DNA from: a virus | DNA: 23,197 nt | IMG/VR virus record: IMGVR_UViG_3300012920_000279 | Span: 1-23,197 of that record | Strand: one strand, 5' to 3' | Shown here: positions 1-6,282 of the stretch, in pieces | How the letters are laid out: every line of letters begins with the position of its first letter | How positions within the stretch are numbered: the stretch's first letter is position 1 | Translations under genes and position numbers: made by a program | The notes under the pieces: generated by a model | What the model saw: the letters and a program-made list of their open reading frames with translations, nothing else | Told to the model about the DNA's origin: nothing | The model's database searches: none

Positions 1-471
1 ACCAAAACAAATATCTGCTGTTGAATTATCTATCGCATAAATCGAGTCTTCATAATTATCATCACATATCCATGGTAAGAATAACATACGACAACCACCT
101 ATTTCTACTTCTTTAGGACCTGTGTAGATAAATGGTTCGTTTACACCATCAAATGTTGTACATAATTCTTCTACTGAATTTACTTTGTTTGTATTTTTGA
201 AATAAGTATCGTGGTTACCGATTATGATATGTGTATCAATCTTCATATCCCATAATCTTTTCCAAAACTTTTCTCTAAAAACACTAGAAGTTTGAAAGTT
301 AATAAACTTTCTTCTATCAGTTACATCACCTAAATGTATTAAGTTTGTAATATTGTTTTCTATTAAGTATGGAAAAAATACTTCATCATAAAATTTAATT
401 TGATAATCTCTAAATGCTGGACTATCATTTCTCACACCAAAGTGTGTATCATTCAATAGGGCTATTTTCAT
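1..471 (-). CDS. gp47: gp47-like recombination nuclease subunit (SbcD/Mre11 family), N-terminal part
   Basis: This is a partial gene: the ATG is at 469-471 and the reading frame stays open for 157 codons to the window edge. The translation starts MKIALLNDTHFGVRND and carries calcineurin-like metallophosphoesterase motifs: DTH at residues 8-10, GDVTDRR at 48-54 and GNHD at 85-88. These would bind the two catalytic metal ions. In T4, gp47 pairs with the gp46 ATPase to resect DNA ends for recombination-dependent replication and to help degrade host DNA. The ATG lies two bases after the gp55 stop, so the two genes are almost certainly co-transcribed. I see no clear Shine-Dalgarno sequence. The family call is secure from the ordered motifs; the C-terminal part, and gp46 if present, lie outside the window. 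Confidence 0.93.
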   Translation of the reverse strand, partial: MKIALLNDTHFGVRNDSPAFRDYQIKFYDEVFFPYLIENNITNLIHLGDVTDRRKFINFQTSSVFREKFWKRLWDMKIDTHIIIGNHDTYFKNTNKVNSVEELCTTFDGVNEPFIYTGPKEVEIGGCRMLFLPWICDDNYEDSIYAIDNSTADICFG

Positions 472-473
472 AA

Positions 474-1013
474 TTATATAAAGAATTTAGACGACTTGAC
501 AGTTTTTTTCTTTCTTGGTTTCTTTTCTTTTTTAGGCTGCTCTTCCATTCTCAAATTCTTTTGTAAAAACTCTTTAAACTGATTAGTATATTCACCTTGT
601 TGATCTTGTGGTTGTAAGGCAAAATCATCTAAGTTATTATCCATAATAAGTTTATGTTTAATAGTAACTTGTTTCTTTTCTTTTTGTATTCTTCTTACAA
701 AAGCATAGAATATAATTTGTGTAAAATAAGCAAATGGATTCTTAGATTTTACAGGATCAAAATTATCTAGGTATTGTAAACAGTTTTCTATACCATCAGA
801 AATCATGTCGTCTCTAAAAGTATAATTTATAAAATTCGGTCTATATGATAAGTGATTCGCTATTTTTAGAAAACAACTGCCTAAGTAATTATCAACTGGT
901 GGTTTCTCTTTCTTCTCCCTCTTTGCCTTTCTACAAAGTTTTTTGTAGGCTTTCATCGCTTCTAAAAACTGTTTATTATCAACATAATGTTCTTTTTTTG
1001 TTTTTGTGCTCAT
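474..1013 (-). CDS. gp55: gp55-like late-transcription sigma factor
   Basis: The 179-residue product matches T4 gp55 (185 aa) in size and character. gp55 is the minimal sigma factor that directs host RNA polymerase, tethered to the sliding clamp, to TATAAATA late promoters. A sigma region-2-like segment spans about residues 66-114 and includes FDPVKSKNPFAYFTQI followed by VRRIQKEKK, a pattern typical of marine T4-like gp55. The N-terminus and the tail are Lys-rich, and the protein ends in SKFFI; a short hydrophobic C-terminus is where T4 gp55 contacts the clamp, but equivalence here is inference. The gene has its own sigma70-like promoter whose predicted start falls on the ATG, so the mRNA may be leaderless. 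The next in-frame Met is residue 20. It sits just ahead of gp47 and supplies the factor for the late promoters seen elsewhere in the window. Confidence 0.9.
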   Translation of the reverse strand: MSTKTKKEHYVDNKQFLEAMKAYKKLCRKAKREKKEKPPVDNYLGSCFLKIANHLSYRPNFINYTFRDDMISDGIENCLQYLDNFDPVKSKNPFAYFTQIIFYAFVRRIQKEKKQVTIKHKLIMDNNLDDFALQPQDQQGEYTNQFKEFLQKNLRMEEQPKKEKKPRKKKTVKSSKFFI

Positions 1014-1019
1014 AGTATT

Positions 1020-1048
1020 AATATAACACCTTTCACTGAAATTGTCAA
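1020..1048 (-). promoter_or_regulatory. sigma70-like promoter for gp55
   Basis: On the minus strand TTGACA (1048-1043) and TATATT (1025-1020) are separated by exactly 17 nt, a near-consensus host promoter. Counting six bases past the -10 element puts the transcription start at 1013, the A of the gp55 ATG. It fits early or middle expression by unmodified host polymerase. The -35 hexamer overlaps an arm of an inverted repeat (1044-1076). Confidence 0.75.
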
Positions 1049-1076
1049 TGTTTTGGCGTGTTAAACCAACATTGAC
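1044..1076. repeat. 9-bp inverted repeat overlapping the gp55 -35 box
   Basis: GTCAATGTT (1044-1052) is perfectly complementary to AACATTGAC (1068-1076) across a 15-nt loop, and a second pairing TTGG/CCAA is possible with a two-base bulge. On the plus strand it is followed by six T (1077-1082), so it looks like a terminator in the direction in which no gene runs. On the minus strand it covers the -35 region of the gp55 promoter and could be an operator. Both roles are inference; the repeat itself is directly visible. Confidence 0.6.
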
Positions 1077-1134
1077 TTTTTTAAATTTTTATGTATAATT
1101 AGGCGTGTAGCCGTTTATAAAGTATTGCTTGGAG

Positions 1135-1569
1135 CTAATGGATCGTTTTAGGCTCATCTTTAAATTCATCAAATAAATCATTAATATCCTCATTTTCTTC
1201 ATCACTAAATTGTTCTCTTTTATATTTTCTATTATCTCGTTGTGGTATTTTTACACTGTCATAAGTGGTTGCCACCGTAGTGTAACTCTTCTTCATTTCT
1301 TCACTAGCATTTACAATGGTCATAATTTTATCTTTAGGAATGGTAACTATTGTATCGGGAGTATAGGCTGCCCATTTGATAAGTGCTACATAGTCTTTAA
1401 ATCCACCAGGTGTTAACTGAGGAACATATTTGACTTGTAATGGTTTTGATAATCTTAATAAAGGAGACTTATCAGGCAACTGATCGCTAGGCAATACACA
1501 TACTATATCATCGCCATTAATCAGTTTGATTATTTTTATACCGAGTAAATTTTCAGACTTTTGAGGCAT
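1135..1569 (-). CDS. Conserved small phage protein, possible Sm-like fold
   Basis: This 144-residue protein has no catalytic motif that I recognise. Residues about 8-90 carry IKLINGDDIVCVLP, then a hydrophobic strand pattern, VKYVPQ, ALIKWAAY and TIPKDKIMTIVNASEEMKKSY. This resembles the small Sm-like-fold proteins common in marine T4-like phages, where a G(D/E)(D/E)I strand opens the fold and a PKD-I strand closes it. The C-terminal third is very acidic (FSDEENEDINDLFDEFKDEP) and probably disordered. The ATG at 1567-1569 overlaps the end of uvsW by 17 nt, so it is translated in the same operon, with gp55 next downstream. RNA binding would be a guess from fold alone; function is unknown. Confidence 0.72.
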   Translation of the reverse strand: MPQKSENLLGIKIIKLINGDDIVCVLPSDQLPDKSPLLRLSKPLQVKYVPQLTPGGFKDYVALIKWAAYTPDTIVTIPKDKIMTIVNASEEMKKSYTTVATTYDSVKIPQRDNRKYKREQFSDEENEDINDLFDEFKDEPKTIH

Positions 1570-3046
1570 TTTTTAACTCTATGTTATGTATCTCATAATT
1601 AAATTCTTCACCACTGTATATATTTATCCTTTCTCTAAAATGAGCAAGTGTATAGTTTTCCTTGCCATTATAGGATAAATCGTCTGATATGTCGTATAAT
1701 GTAGCGTTTAGATTGTTGTCTTTTAGTCTTAAACCTCTACCAATACTTTGTAAAATCCTTATAGGACTTTTACTAGGGCTACTAAAAACAATATTGTGTA
1801 GATTACGGATATTGATACCAGTGCTAAAGGTGCCGTAAGAAGCGATAATAATTGCGTTATCCGACTTCTCTGTAATGGCTCTAACTTGTTCTCGTTCATT
1901 TGCTTCTACTCCTCCATAGATGAAAAATACTTTACGGTCTCCTGCTTTCTCTTCGATTAACTTCTTTAGGATTTCGCCGTGTTTTTCAACATATTGAAAT
2001 AGACAAAGTGAGTTGCCTCTTAATGATAAGCACAAATTCCGTATGTATTTATTCCTGGCAGTATTTGAAACGAGATAATCCATTTCTTCTTGGTATGTTT
2101 TGTCTTTGATAAAGTCTCTAGCAATCTTATCATGTTGTAATATTAGACACATAATTTTTAAGTCGGCAAGTTGTTTCTTTTCTTGTAGTTCACTTGTAGA
2201 TACAACTTTATTTACAGTGCCAAATAAACCCTCTAATACTAGTTTATGTGTCTTTGTACCATCTAAAGTACCTGTCAAACCTACTCTGTATTTACACGTC
2301 TCTAATTTAGTCATTATTTTAGATAGACTAACTGCCTTAAATAAGTGTGCTTCGTCACCTACGATCATGCCAAACTGTTTAAACCATACTTTTGGCAACT
2401 TGTAGATAGACTGCCATGTAGATATTATTACTCTTTTATTTGTGTCTTTTTCGTGTCCTTGATATATTTTATGTACGTTTCTTTCACTATTATAACCATA
2501 ATCTTTAAAGTCTTTGAACAATTGTTCTACTAAAGATGTTGTGGGTACTATAATTAAAATCTTATCTTGTTTAGTATCTTTTAGTCTTAACAAGTTAAAG
2601 ATTAACATTAAGTATATGATAAGTGATTTACCTGAAGCAGTAGGCGAGACTAGTAAACAACGATTTTTTTCTATCGAGTGTTTAAATGCTTCTCTTTGAT
2701 AATCTCTGACTTCATGTGGTAGTTTAAGTGCTTTGATTAGATTATCTAATTTAGTATCATCTATTTTTGTATCTTGTATCTTAGTACCATCAACTACTTG
2801 TACGTCATTTTCTTTACACCAGTTTAACACATAAGGATATAAACCTGTGTATATTTGTCCTGTCGCATATGAAAACAATCTAATTTTACCGTCCCATACT
2901 CTGTTTCTAAACTGTGGCATAAATTTAAAACCAGGTACTTCAAACGTAAAGTATTCACCTAACTCTCTTCTAATATCAGCGTCTGCTTCTATTTTGAGAT
3001 AGACTTCGTTTTTCTTATCTATGATTAAATATCTAGTTGTCGTCAT
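1553..3046 (-). CDS. uvsW: UvsW-like superfamily 2 DNA/RNA helicase
   Basis: The 497-residue protein is close in length to T4 UvsW (about 500 aa), which unwinds R-loops, migrates Holliday junctions and shifts replication from origin-initiated to recombination-dependent mode. An N-terminal small domain (1-110) precedes the helicase core. Motif I is SPTASGKS at 134-141, motif II DEAH at 231-234, motif III GLTGT at 256-260 and motif VI QSIGRGLR at 433-440 with its arginine fingers. The ATG at 3044-3046 overlaps the preceding oxygenase gene by 14 nt and the small downstream gene starts inside it, so translation is coupled. The position in the uvsY-uvsW block fits marine T4-like phages. Identification is secure. 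Confidence 0.95.
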   Translation of the reverse strand: MTTTRYLIIDKKNEVYLKIEADADIRRELGEYFTFEVPGFKFMPQFRNRVWDGKIRLFSYATGQIYTGLYPYVLNWCKENDVQVVDGTKIQDTKIDDTKLDNLIKALKLPHEVRDYQREAFKHSIEKNRCLLVSPTASGKSLIIYLMLIFNLLRLKDTKQDKILIIVPTTSLVEQLFKDFKDYGYNSERNVHKIYQGHEKDTNKRVIISTWQSIYKLPKVWFKQFGMIVGDEAHLFKAVSLSKIMTKLETCKYRVGLTGTLDGTKTHKLVLEGLFGTVNKVVSTSELQEKKQLADLKIMCLILQHDKIARDFIKDKTYQEEMDYLVSNTARNKYIRNLCLSLRGNSLCLFQYVEKHGEILKKLIEEKAGDRKVFFIYGGVEANEREQVRAITEKSDNAIIIASYGTFSTGINIRNLHNIVFSSPSKSPIRILQSIGRGLRLKDNNLNATLYDISDDLSYNGKENYTLAHFRERINIYSGEEFNYEIHNIELKNASKV

Positions 3047-3725
3047 TTATTAGAACATTATAATTTTTAAAGTAGCCAGGCATACCTAATCCAGGTCTGC
3101 CATCAAAGTGTGATATACCCTCTGGCTTCATTCTGTTATAGTGTAAAAATAATTGAGCATGATTTACACCTTTAAACTTTTCTCTCCAATGTTCTAAATC
3201 ACAACCTTTATAGACTAACATATCGCCTGGATTCATTCTTACAGGCATTTCTTTACCAGACTTCATCTTAACCCATATCGGCCAACTATAATCTGGATAA
3301 ACATTTTTATCTACGTTAGATACGTCATAACCTAAACATATTGTTGTTGAAAACTCACATGATGGTCTATCTTTATGTCTATCTAATTTTTGTTTTTCAA
3401 AGTACAATCTATAATAAGAATATGTTGGTTGTAATTTAGTTGATGTTATTTCTGATATTTTTTTATGACTTAAATCGCATAAACTATCCATAACAGGATC
3501 ACCGTACATTGAGAAAGCACCTGTAACTTGTTCATCATTAAAAGTACCAAACATTTTATTATCAGTTATTATATCTAAATTTTTATCTTTTCTTTCCATA
3601 ATTAAGGCTTGTCTTTGTGCCATAATTTTTACATGATGATATAATAACATCACTGTTTCATGTTGTAAAAAATTATTTACTACAACAAAACCTTCTTTGT
3701 CAAAGTGTTCTTTCATATTCATCAT
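3033..3725 (-). CDS. Fe(II)/2-oxoglutarate-dependent oxygenase-like protein
   Basis: I chose the ATG at 3723-3725 because it makes a 4-nt ATGA overlap with the stop of the preceding gene and sits about 9 nt after GGGAG; the frame is open back to a TTG at 3749, with another ATG at 3731. The product is 230 residues. It shows a jelly-roll signature: HKD at 117-119 as the HxD iron-binding pair, NPGDMLVYKG before CDLEHW, with His179 as the likely third ligand. Near the N-terminus, KEGFVVVNNFL resembles the opening of hydroxylase and phytanoyl-CoA-like enzymes. It is the middle member of uvsY-oxygenase-oxygenase-uvsW. Substrate is unknown; protein, nucleic-acid or small-molecule hydroxylation are all possible. 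The oxygenase assignment is fairly firm, while the exact 2-oxoglutarate-binding residue is unclear. Confidence 0.8.
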   Translation of the reverse strand: MMNMKEHFDKEGFVVVNNFLQHETVMLLYHHVKIMAQRQALIMERKDKNLDIITDNKMFGTFNDEQVTGAFSMYGDPVMDSLCDLSHKKISEITSTKLQPTYSYYRLYFEKQKLDRHKDRPSCEFSTTICLGYDVSNVDKNVYPDYSWPIWVKMKSGKEMPVRMNPGDMLVYKGCDLEHWREKFKGVNHAQLFLHYNRMKPEGISHFDGRPGLGMPGYFKNYNVLINDDN

Positions 3726-4477
3726 CGCCATGGTCTCCCTAAGAACCAAGCTACTAAAGAGTATCTAGTTCCTTTTGTAATTTTTTGTACAGAGTGTTTT
3801 TGAAATGACGGAAATACAATCATTGATCCTGCTTTTCTTATTTCATTTACTTTGTGAAACTGATCTGTTCTTTGTTGTCCCATATCAAACATTAAATCAC
3901 CACCTTCATATTCTGTGCCCTCATTTAAATTTATAGTACAACTAATTTTTCTAACTTTACCTACATAGTTTTCTGAAAAAACATATGAATATTTTTCTTT
4001 ATCAGTGAATTGTGTTACGCCTGGTACATTTAATTTATACTTCATATTATGGCATGAACCACCGTCTGTATGCCAACCATAAAATTGTCCTTCTTTATAA
4101 ACTGTAAATTGAGGTGCCTCGCAAAAATCAATATCCCAATGCCAACCTGTATCTGAGTTTGCCCTTTTGATTAACGGCCAAAGTATATCGTAAATAGATT
4201 GGTCATCTAAAAAAGCAATTTTACTATCTCTAACATAAGTTTTACTTTTAGCAGCCTCTGTGCCATATTCTTTTTCTATTTCTTGTATTGTTTTATTGCC
4301 TAACTCTACATCAAACCCTTTACTGCCTTTGTAATTATCACTATAAGTTACACCATCATTTGATTGACCTTTACGTCTGTTTTCTTCCATTTTATTAAGA
4401 CCCATAGCAATAACATCTGAACATTGTTGTTTTGTAAGGGCATTTTGATACCAGTAGTATTCATATTTTAAATTCAT
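3722..4477 (-). CDS. Fe(II)/2-oxoglutarate oxygenase, prolyl-4-hydroxylase-like
   Basis: The 251-residue protein is a clear member of the P4Hc/PKHD-type oxygenase group. YKEGQFYGWHTDGG places the iron-binding HxD at His136 and Asp138. The distal motif is VFPSFQKHSVQKI (His228), and Arg238 in KGTRYSLVAWF would hold the 2-oxoglutarate carboxylate. EGGDLMF at about 191-197 is the usual strand of the double-stranded beta-helix. The ATG shares its A with the last base of the uvsY stop codon and the stop overlaps the next oxygenase, so the genes are translationally coupled. Such enzymes are frequent in marine T4-like phages. Their substrates are not established; host or phage proteins, or nucleic acid, are candidates. 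Catalytic residues are all present, so it is probably active. Confidence 0.9.
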   Translation of the reverse strand: MNLKYEYYWYQNALTKQQCSDVIAMGLNKMEENRRKGQSNDGVTYSDNYKGSKGFDVELGNKTIQEIEKEYGTEAAKSKTYVRDSKIAFLDDQSIYDILWPLIKRANSDTGWHWDIDFCEAPQFTVYKEGQFYGWHTDGGSCHNMKYKLNVPGVTQFTDKEKYSYVFSENYVGKVRKISCTINLNEGTEYEGGDLMFDMGQQRTDQFHKVNEIRKAGSMIVFPSFQKHSVQKITKGTRYSLVAWFLGRPWR

Positions 4478-4905
4478 TAAATAGCACCACTAGTAAACTT
4501 ACGCCAATCAATTGCGTTTTTAATAGTAAATCCTCTGTTTGCGATTACTCTAATAGTTCTATCTAAAAAATCAACAACTGTTTCTAAGTAATCTACTTTT
4601 TGTTTTGATTTTTGTAATTCTAAATCTGACTCTAAGTATTTGTCAATATCTGTTTTTAATATTTTTAAATCAAATGGTTTTACAGCATAAACTTCAGCAG
4701 GTGCTTTGCCTGTATAATATTCCCATTTTTCTTTTTTCATTGTATAATAATCACCTTGAGCACGACTTAATAACAACTTAAACTTTGTTAAGTGTTTCAT
4801 ATATTTGTTGTGTAATTGAGGTGTTTTTAATGACTCTAAATCTAGTTCAGTATCATTTATCTTTAGGTCTTTTTCAGCCAAGTCTTGTAATTGTTCTAAA
4901 TCCAT
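4477..4905 (-). CDS. uvsY: UvsY recombination mediator
   Basis: The 142-residue protein matches T4 UvsY (137 aa) in length and along its sequence: an N-terminal MDLEQLQDLAEKDL, a central basic/aromatic stretch near DYYTMKKEKWEYYTG, and a C-terminal RVIANRGFTIKNAIDWRKF. UvsY loads the UvsX recombinase onto gp32-coated single-stranded DNA and forms hexamers through its C-terminal helices. It heads the block uvsY - two oxygenases - uvsW - small ORF. The start is backed by GGAG about 7 nt upstream and by a sigma70-like promoter immediately before it. No UvsX gene lies in the window. Confidence 0.93.
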   Translation of the reverse strand: MDLEQLQDLAEKDLKINDTELDLESLKTPQLHNKYMKHLTKFKLLLSRAQGDYYTMKKEKWEYYTGKAPAEVYAVKPFDLKILKTDIDKYLESDLELQKSKQKVDYLETVVDFLDRTIRVIANRGFTIKNAIDWRKFTSGAI

Positions 4906-4923
4906 AATAACTCCATAATATAT

Positions 4924-4952
4924 ATTATACTACAAAAACTTTAAAAAGTAAA
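4924..4952 (-). promoter_or_regulatory. uvsY: sigma70-like promoter for the uvsY operon
   Basis: Minus-strand TTTACT (4952-4947) and a perfect TATAAT (4929-4924) are spaced 17 nt apart. The predicted start near 4917 leaves a leader of about 12 nt containing GGAG before the uvsY ATG. There is no TATAAATA element here, so this operon is likely transcribed early or middle, before the structural genes. Confidence 0.65.
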
Positions 4953-4954
4953 GT
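4938..4954 (-). terminator. Weak hairpin after gp3
   Basis: On the minus strand ACTTTA and TAAAGT pair around a 5-nt loop and are followed by five T (4938-4934). It begins immediately after the gp3 stop. The stem is only 6 bp and AT-rich, so at best it is a leaky terminator; it also overlaps the uvsY -35 region. Confidence 0.3.
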
Positions 4955-5578
4955 CTAAGATGTAGTAATAGTTGTACTTGATGACCCTACTGTAGCAAAG
5001 TCATAAATTTGATATTGAAACTCAACAGTTGCCGTTAAGTAGTTAACATCTGTTGGTTGTTGTGTAAATTGTACACCAGATAATCCTGTAGGATATACGT
5101 CTCTAAATCTTACTTCTAAATTAGCATTGTTTTTACTAGACAGTGTTGTAAGTGTAGCGTCTGAATAAGTACCACCAACATTTTGAGCACCGTATTTTAC
5201 TTTACCTGGCTCTGTATTAACTGCTGTTGTACCACTAGGAAATCTATCATCACCAGAAGCAGCTAAATTTCTAAATTCAGAATTGTCTCTAGGAAAACCT
5301 AACCCTACTAACCAACCATGTATCTCTTGGTAGTTTTCATAATTTTCATCTATCATAAAAGTTAATGATAACGGACTGTATGTTAGATCATTACCAGGTA
5401 TAGGTATTTGTTTAAACTTTGTGTCCTGAGTTAATGCGTTAAGTGATATAGCAGGTATGTTTACCTCAGTACAAAAATATTCTACTTTAGGTAGTTTTAA
5501 AATACTAAATTTAAACTGCGTTGGCGACGCATAATCTAATTTTGTAGGTTGTCTTAAATAACTGTTAGTTGTTGTCAT
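4955..5578 (-). CDS. gp3: gp3-like tail tube terminator / tail completion protein
   Basis: The 207-residue protein begins with a tube-like strand pattern (LDYASPTQFKFSILKLP) and contains NIPAISL followed by LSLTFMIDENYENYQEIHGWL. That last stretch resembles T4 gp3, in which a similar (I/V)DE-(N)-W(L/M) element is found. T4 gp3 (176 aa) caps the tail tube and ends tail elongation. The location directly after gp23 and before uvsY is the usual gp3 site in marine T4-like phages. A TATAAATA late promoter ends five bases before the ATG, so its transcript would start on the start codon. No alternative Met is near. It is also distantly tube-like (gp19 fold), so baseplate-tube initiator gp54 is a less likely alternative. 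Confidence 0.78.
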   Translation of the reverse strand: MTTTNSYLRQPTKLDYASPTQFKFSILKLPKVEYFCTEVNIPAISLNALTQDTKFKQIPIPGNDLTYSPLSLTFMIDENYENYQEIHGWLVGLGFPRDNSEFRNLAASGDDRFPSGTTAVNTEPGKVKYGAQNVGGTYSDATLTTLSSKNNANLEVRFRDVYPTGLSGVQFTQQPTDVNYLTATVEFQYQIYDFATVGSSSTTITTS

Positions 5579-5583
5579 ACATA

Positions 5584-5591
5584 TATTTATA
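5584..5591 (-). promoter_or_regulatory. gp3: Late promoter (TATAAATA) for gp3
   Basis: Exact TATAAATA on the minus strand, ending 5 nt before the gp3 ATG. With T4 spacing (element at about -13 to -6) the start is at 5578, the A of the ATG. The element overlaps the TAA stop of the preceding oxygenase gene. Confidence 0.75.
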
Positions 5592-6213
5592 ATACCTTTG
5601 GAGACTGTCCTATATTAAAAGATATTATAATTCTATCGTTATCTGATTTACTAGGCGAAACATCATGTATTAACCAACCAGGGAAAATTAGACATTTTCC
5701 TGTGTGTGGTGTAAATTTCATACTAGTATAATTTAATTCGTGTAATTCTTTATCATTTGTATAGTGATGTGTTGTATGTGCTTGTAATCTAGGATCATAT
5801 AAATTTAAATTACCACTATCTTTATCTGCCTTTACATAATAAACACCAGACCATAAAGCATTTGTATGACTATGTGATGAATTATAATCATGTTTCTTAT
5901 TAATGATAGACCACATATTTGATATTTTTAAATAGTATTTGTTTGTATCATAATTAAGATTATTACCTAACGCATTAACAGATTCTAATATTGCGTTATG
6001 TATGTTTCTAAACTCAGGTCTATAATTTAAGTCGTCTGTACTATGCCAGCCACCTTCATTTGATCTTTGTAGATTATCTGTTTGTGAGTTTTGTAAATCG
6101 TAAATTTTAGGTAAAATATCGTTATTGATATTTTCATAATTTTTAAGGTATGTTTCTGCTACCTTAGTAGGAAAGTAATTATAAAGGTACATTTCACCTG
6201 TCGCATTATTCAT
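5587..6213 (-). CDS. Putative Fe(II)/2-oxoglutarate oxygenase (2OG-FeII_Oxy_5/TIGR02466-like)
   Basis: The 208-residue product ends with LIFPGWLIHDVSPSKS (His183) and DNDRIIISFNI (Arg194). Upstream it has HSHTNALWSGVYYVKA at about 114-129, the signature of a phage-rich oxygenase family in which an H-x-H/N motif stands in for HxD. The gene lies between the gp23 terminator and gp3. Its late promoter ends 5 nt before this ATG, which has no Shine-Dalgarno sequence. Either the mRNA is leaderless or translation begins at Met8 (6190-6192), which follows CAGGTGAA at very short spacing and would yield MYLYNYFPTKVAE, a more natural opening. The substrate is unknown. Late expression separates it from the two oxygenases in the uvsY operon. 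Confidence 0.82.
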   Translation of the reverse strand: MNNATGEMYLYNYFPTKVAETYLKNYENINNDILPKIYDLQNSQTDNLQRSNEGGWHSTDDLNYRPEFRNIHNAILESVNALGNNLNYDTNKYYLKISNMWSIINKKHDYNSSHSHTNALWSGVYYVKADKDSGNLNLYDPRLQAHTTHHYTNDKELHELNYTSMKFTPHTGKCLIFPGWLIHDVSPSKSDNDRIIISFNIGQSPKVL

Positions 6214-6218
6214 ACAAT

Positions 6219-6226
6219 TATTTATA
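6219..6226 (-). promoter_or_regulatory. Late promoter (TATAAATA) for the 208-residue oxygenase
   Basis: Exact TATAAATA ending 5 nt before the ATG at 6213, so the expected start coincides with the ATG. It lies 7 nt beyond the U-tract of the gp23 terminator, making a compact terminator-promoter junction. Confidence 0.8.
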
Positions 6227-6232
6227 CACGCT

Positions 6233-6262
6233 AAAAAAAAGGGGACCGAAGCCCCCTTTTTT
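6233..6262 (-). terminator. Strong intrinsic terminator after gp23
   Basis: On the minus strand GGGGGC (6256-6251) pairs with GTCCCC (6246-6241) around a UUCG tetraloop closed by C-G, preceded by six A and followed by eight T. The A-tract before the stem also makes it usable on the other strand. It begins about 20 nt after the gp23 stop and is the only GC-rich hairpin with a U-tract that I noticed in the window. Confidence 0.93.
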
Positions 6263-6282
6263 AGTATTCTTGGTCTGAAATA

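Noticed and set aside
824-831. Late-promoter-like TATAAATT inside gp55
   Set aside because: One mismatch to the element and located inside a coding region with no start codon just downstream.
1044-1082. Plus-strand intrinsic terminator before gp55
   Set aside because: The hairpin plus T-run is real, but no plus-strand gene feeds into it; I listed it as an inverted repeat with possible operator role instead.
2100-2699. Plus-strand ORFs of 60-100 codons within the uvsW region
   Set aside because: They lie wholly antisense to uvsW, which has intact helicase motifs, and have no promoter or ribosome site; their composition looks like the reverse complement of a coding gene.
3726-3749. TTG start extending the middle oxygenase
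   Set aside because: The ATG at 3723-3725 gives an ATGA overlap with the preceding stop and a good spacing from GGGAG.
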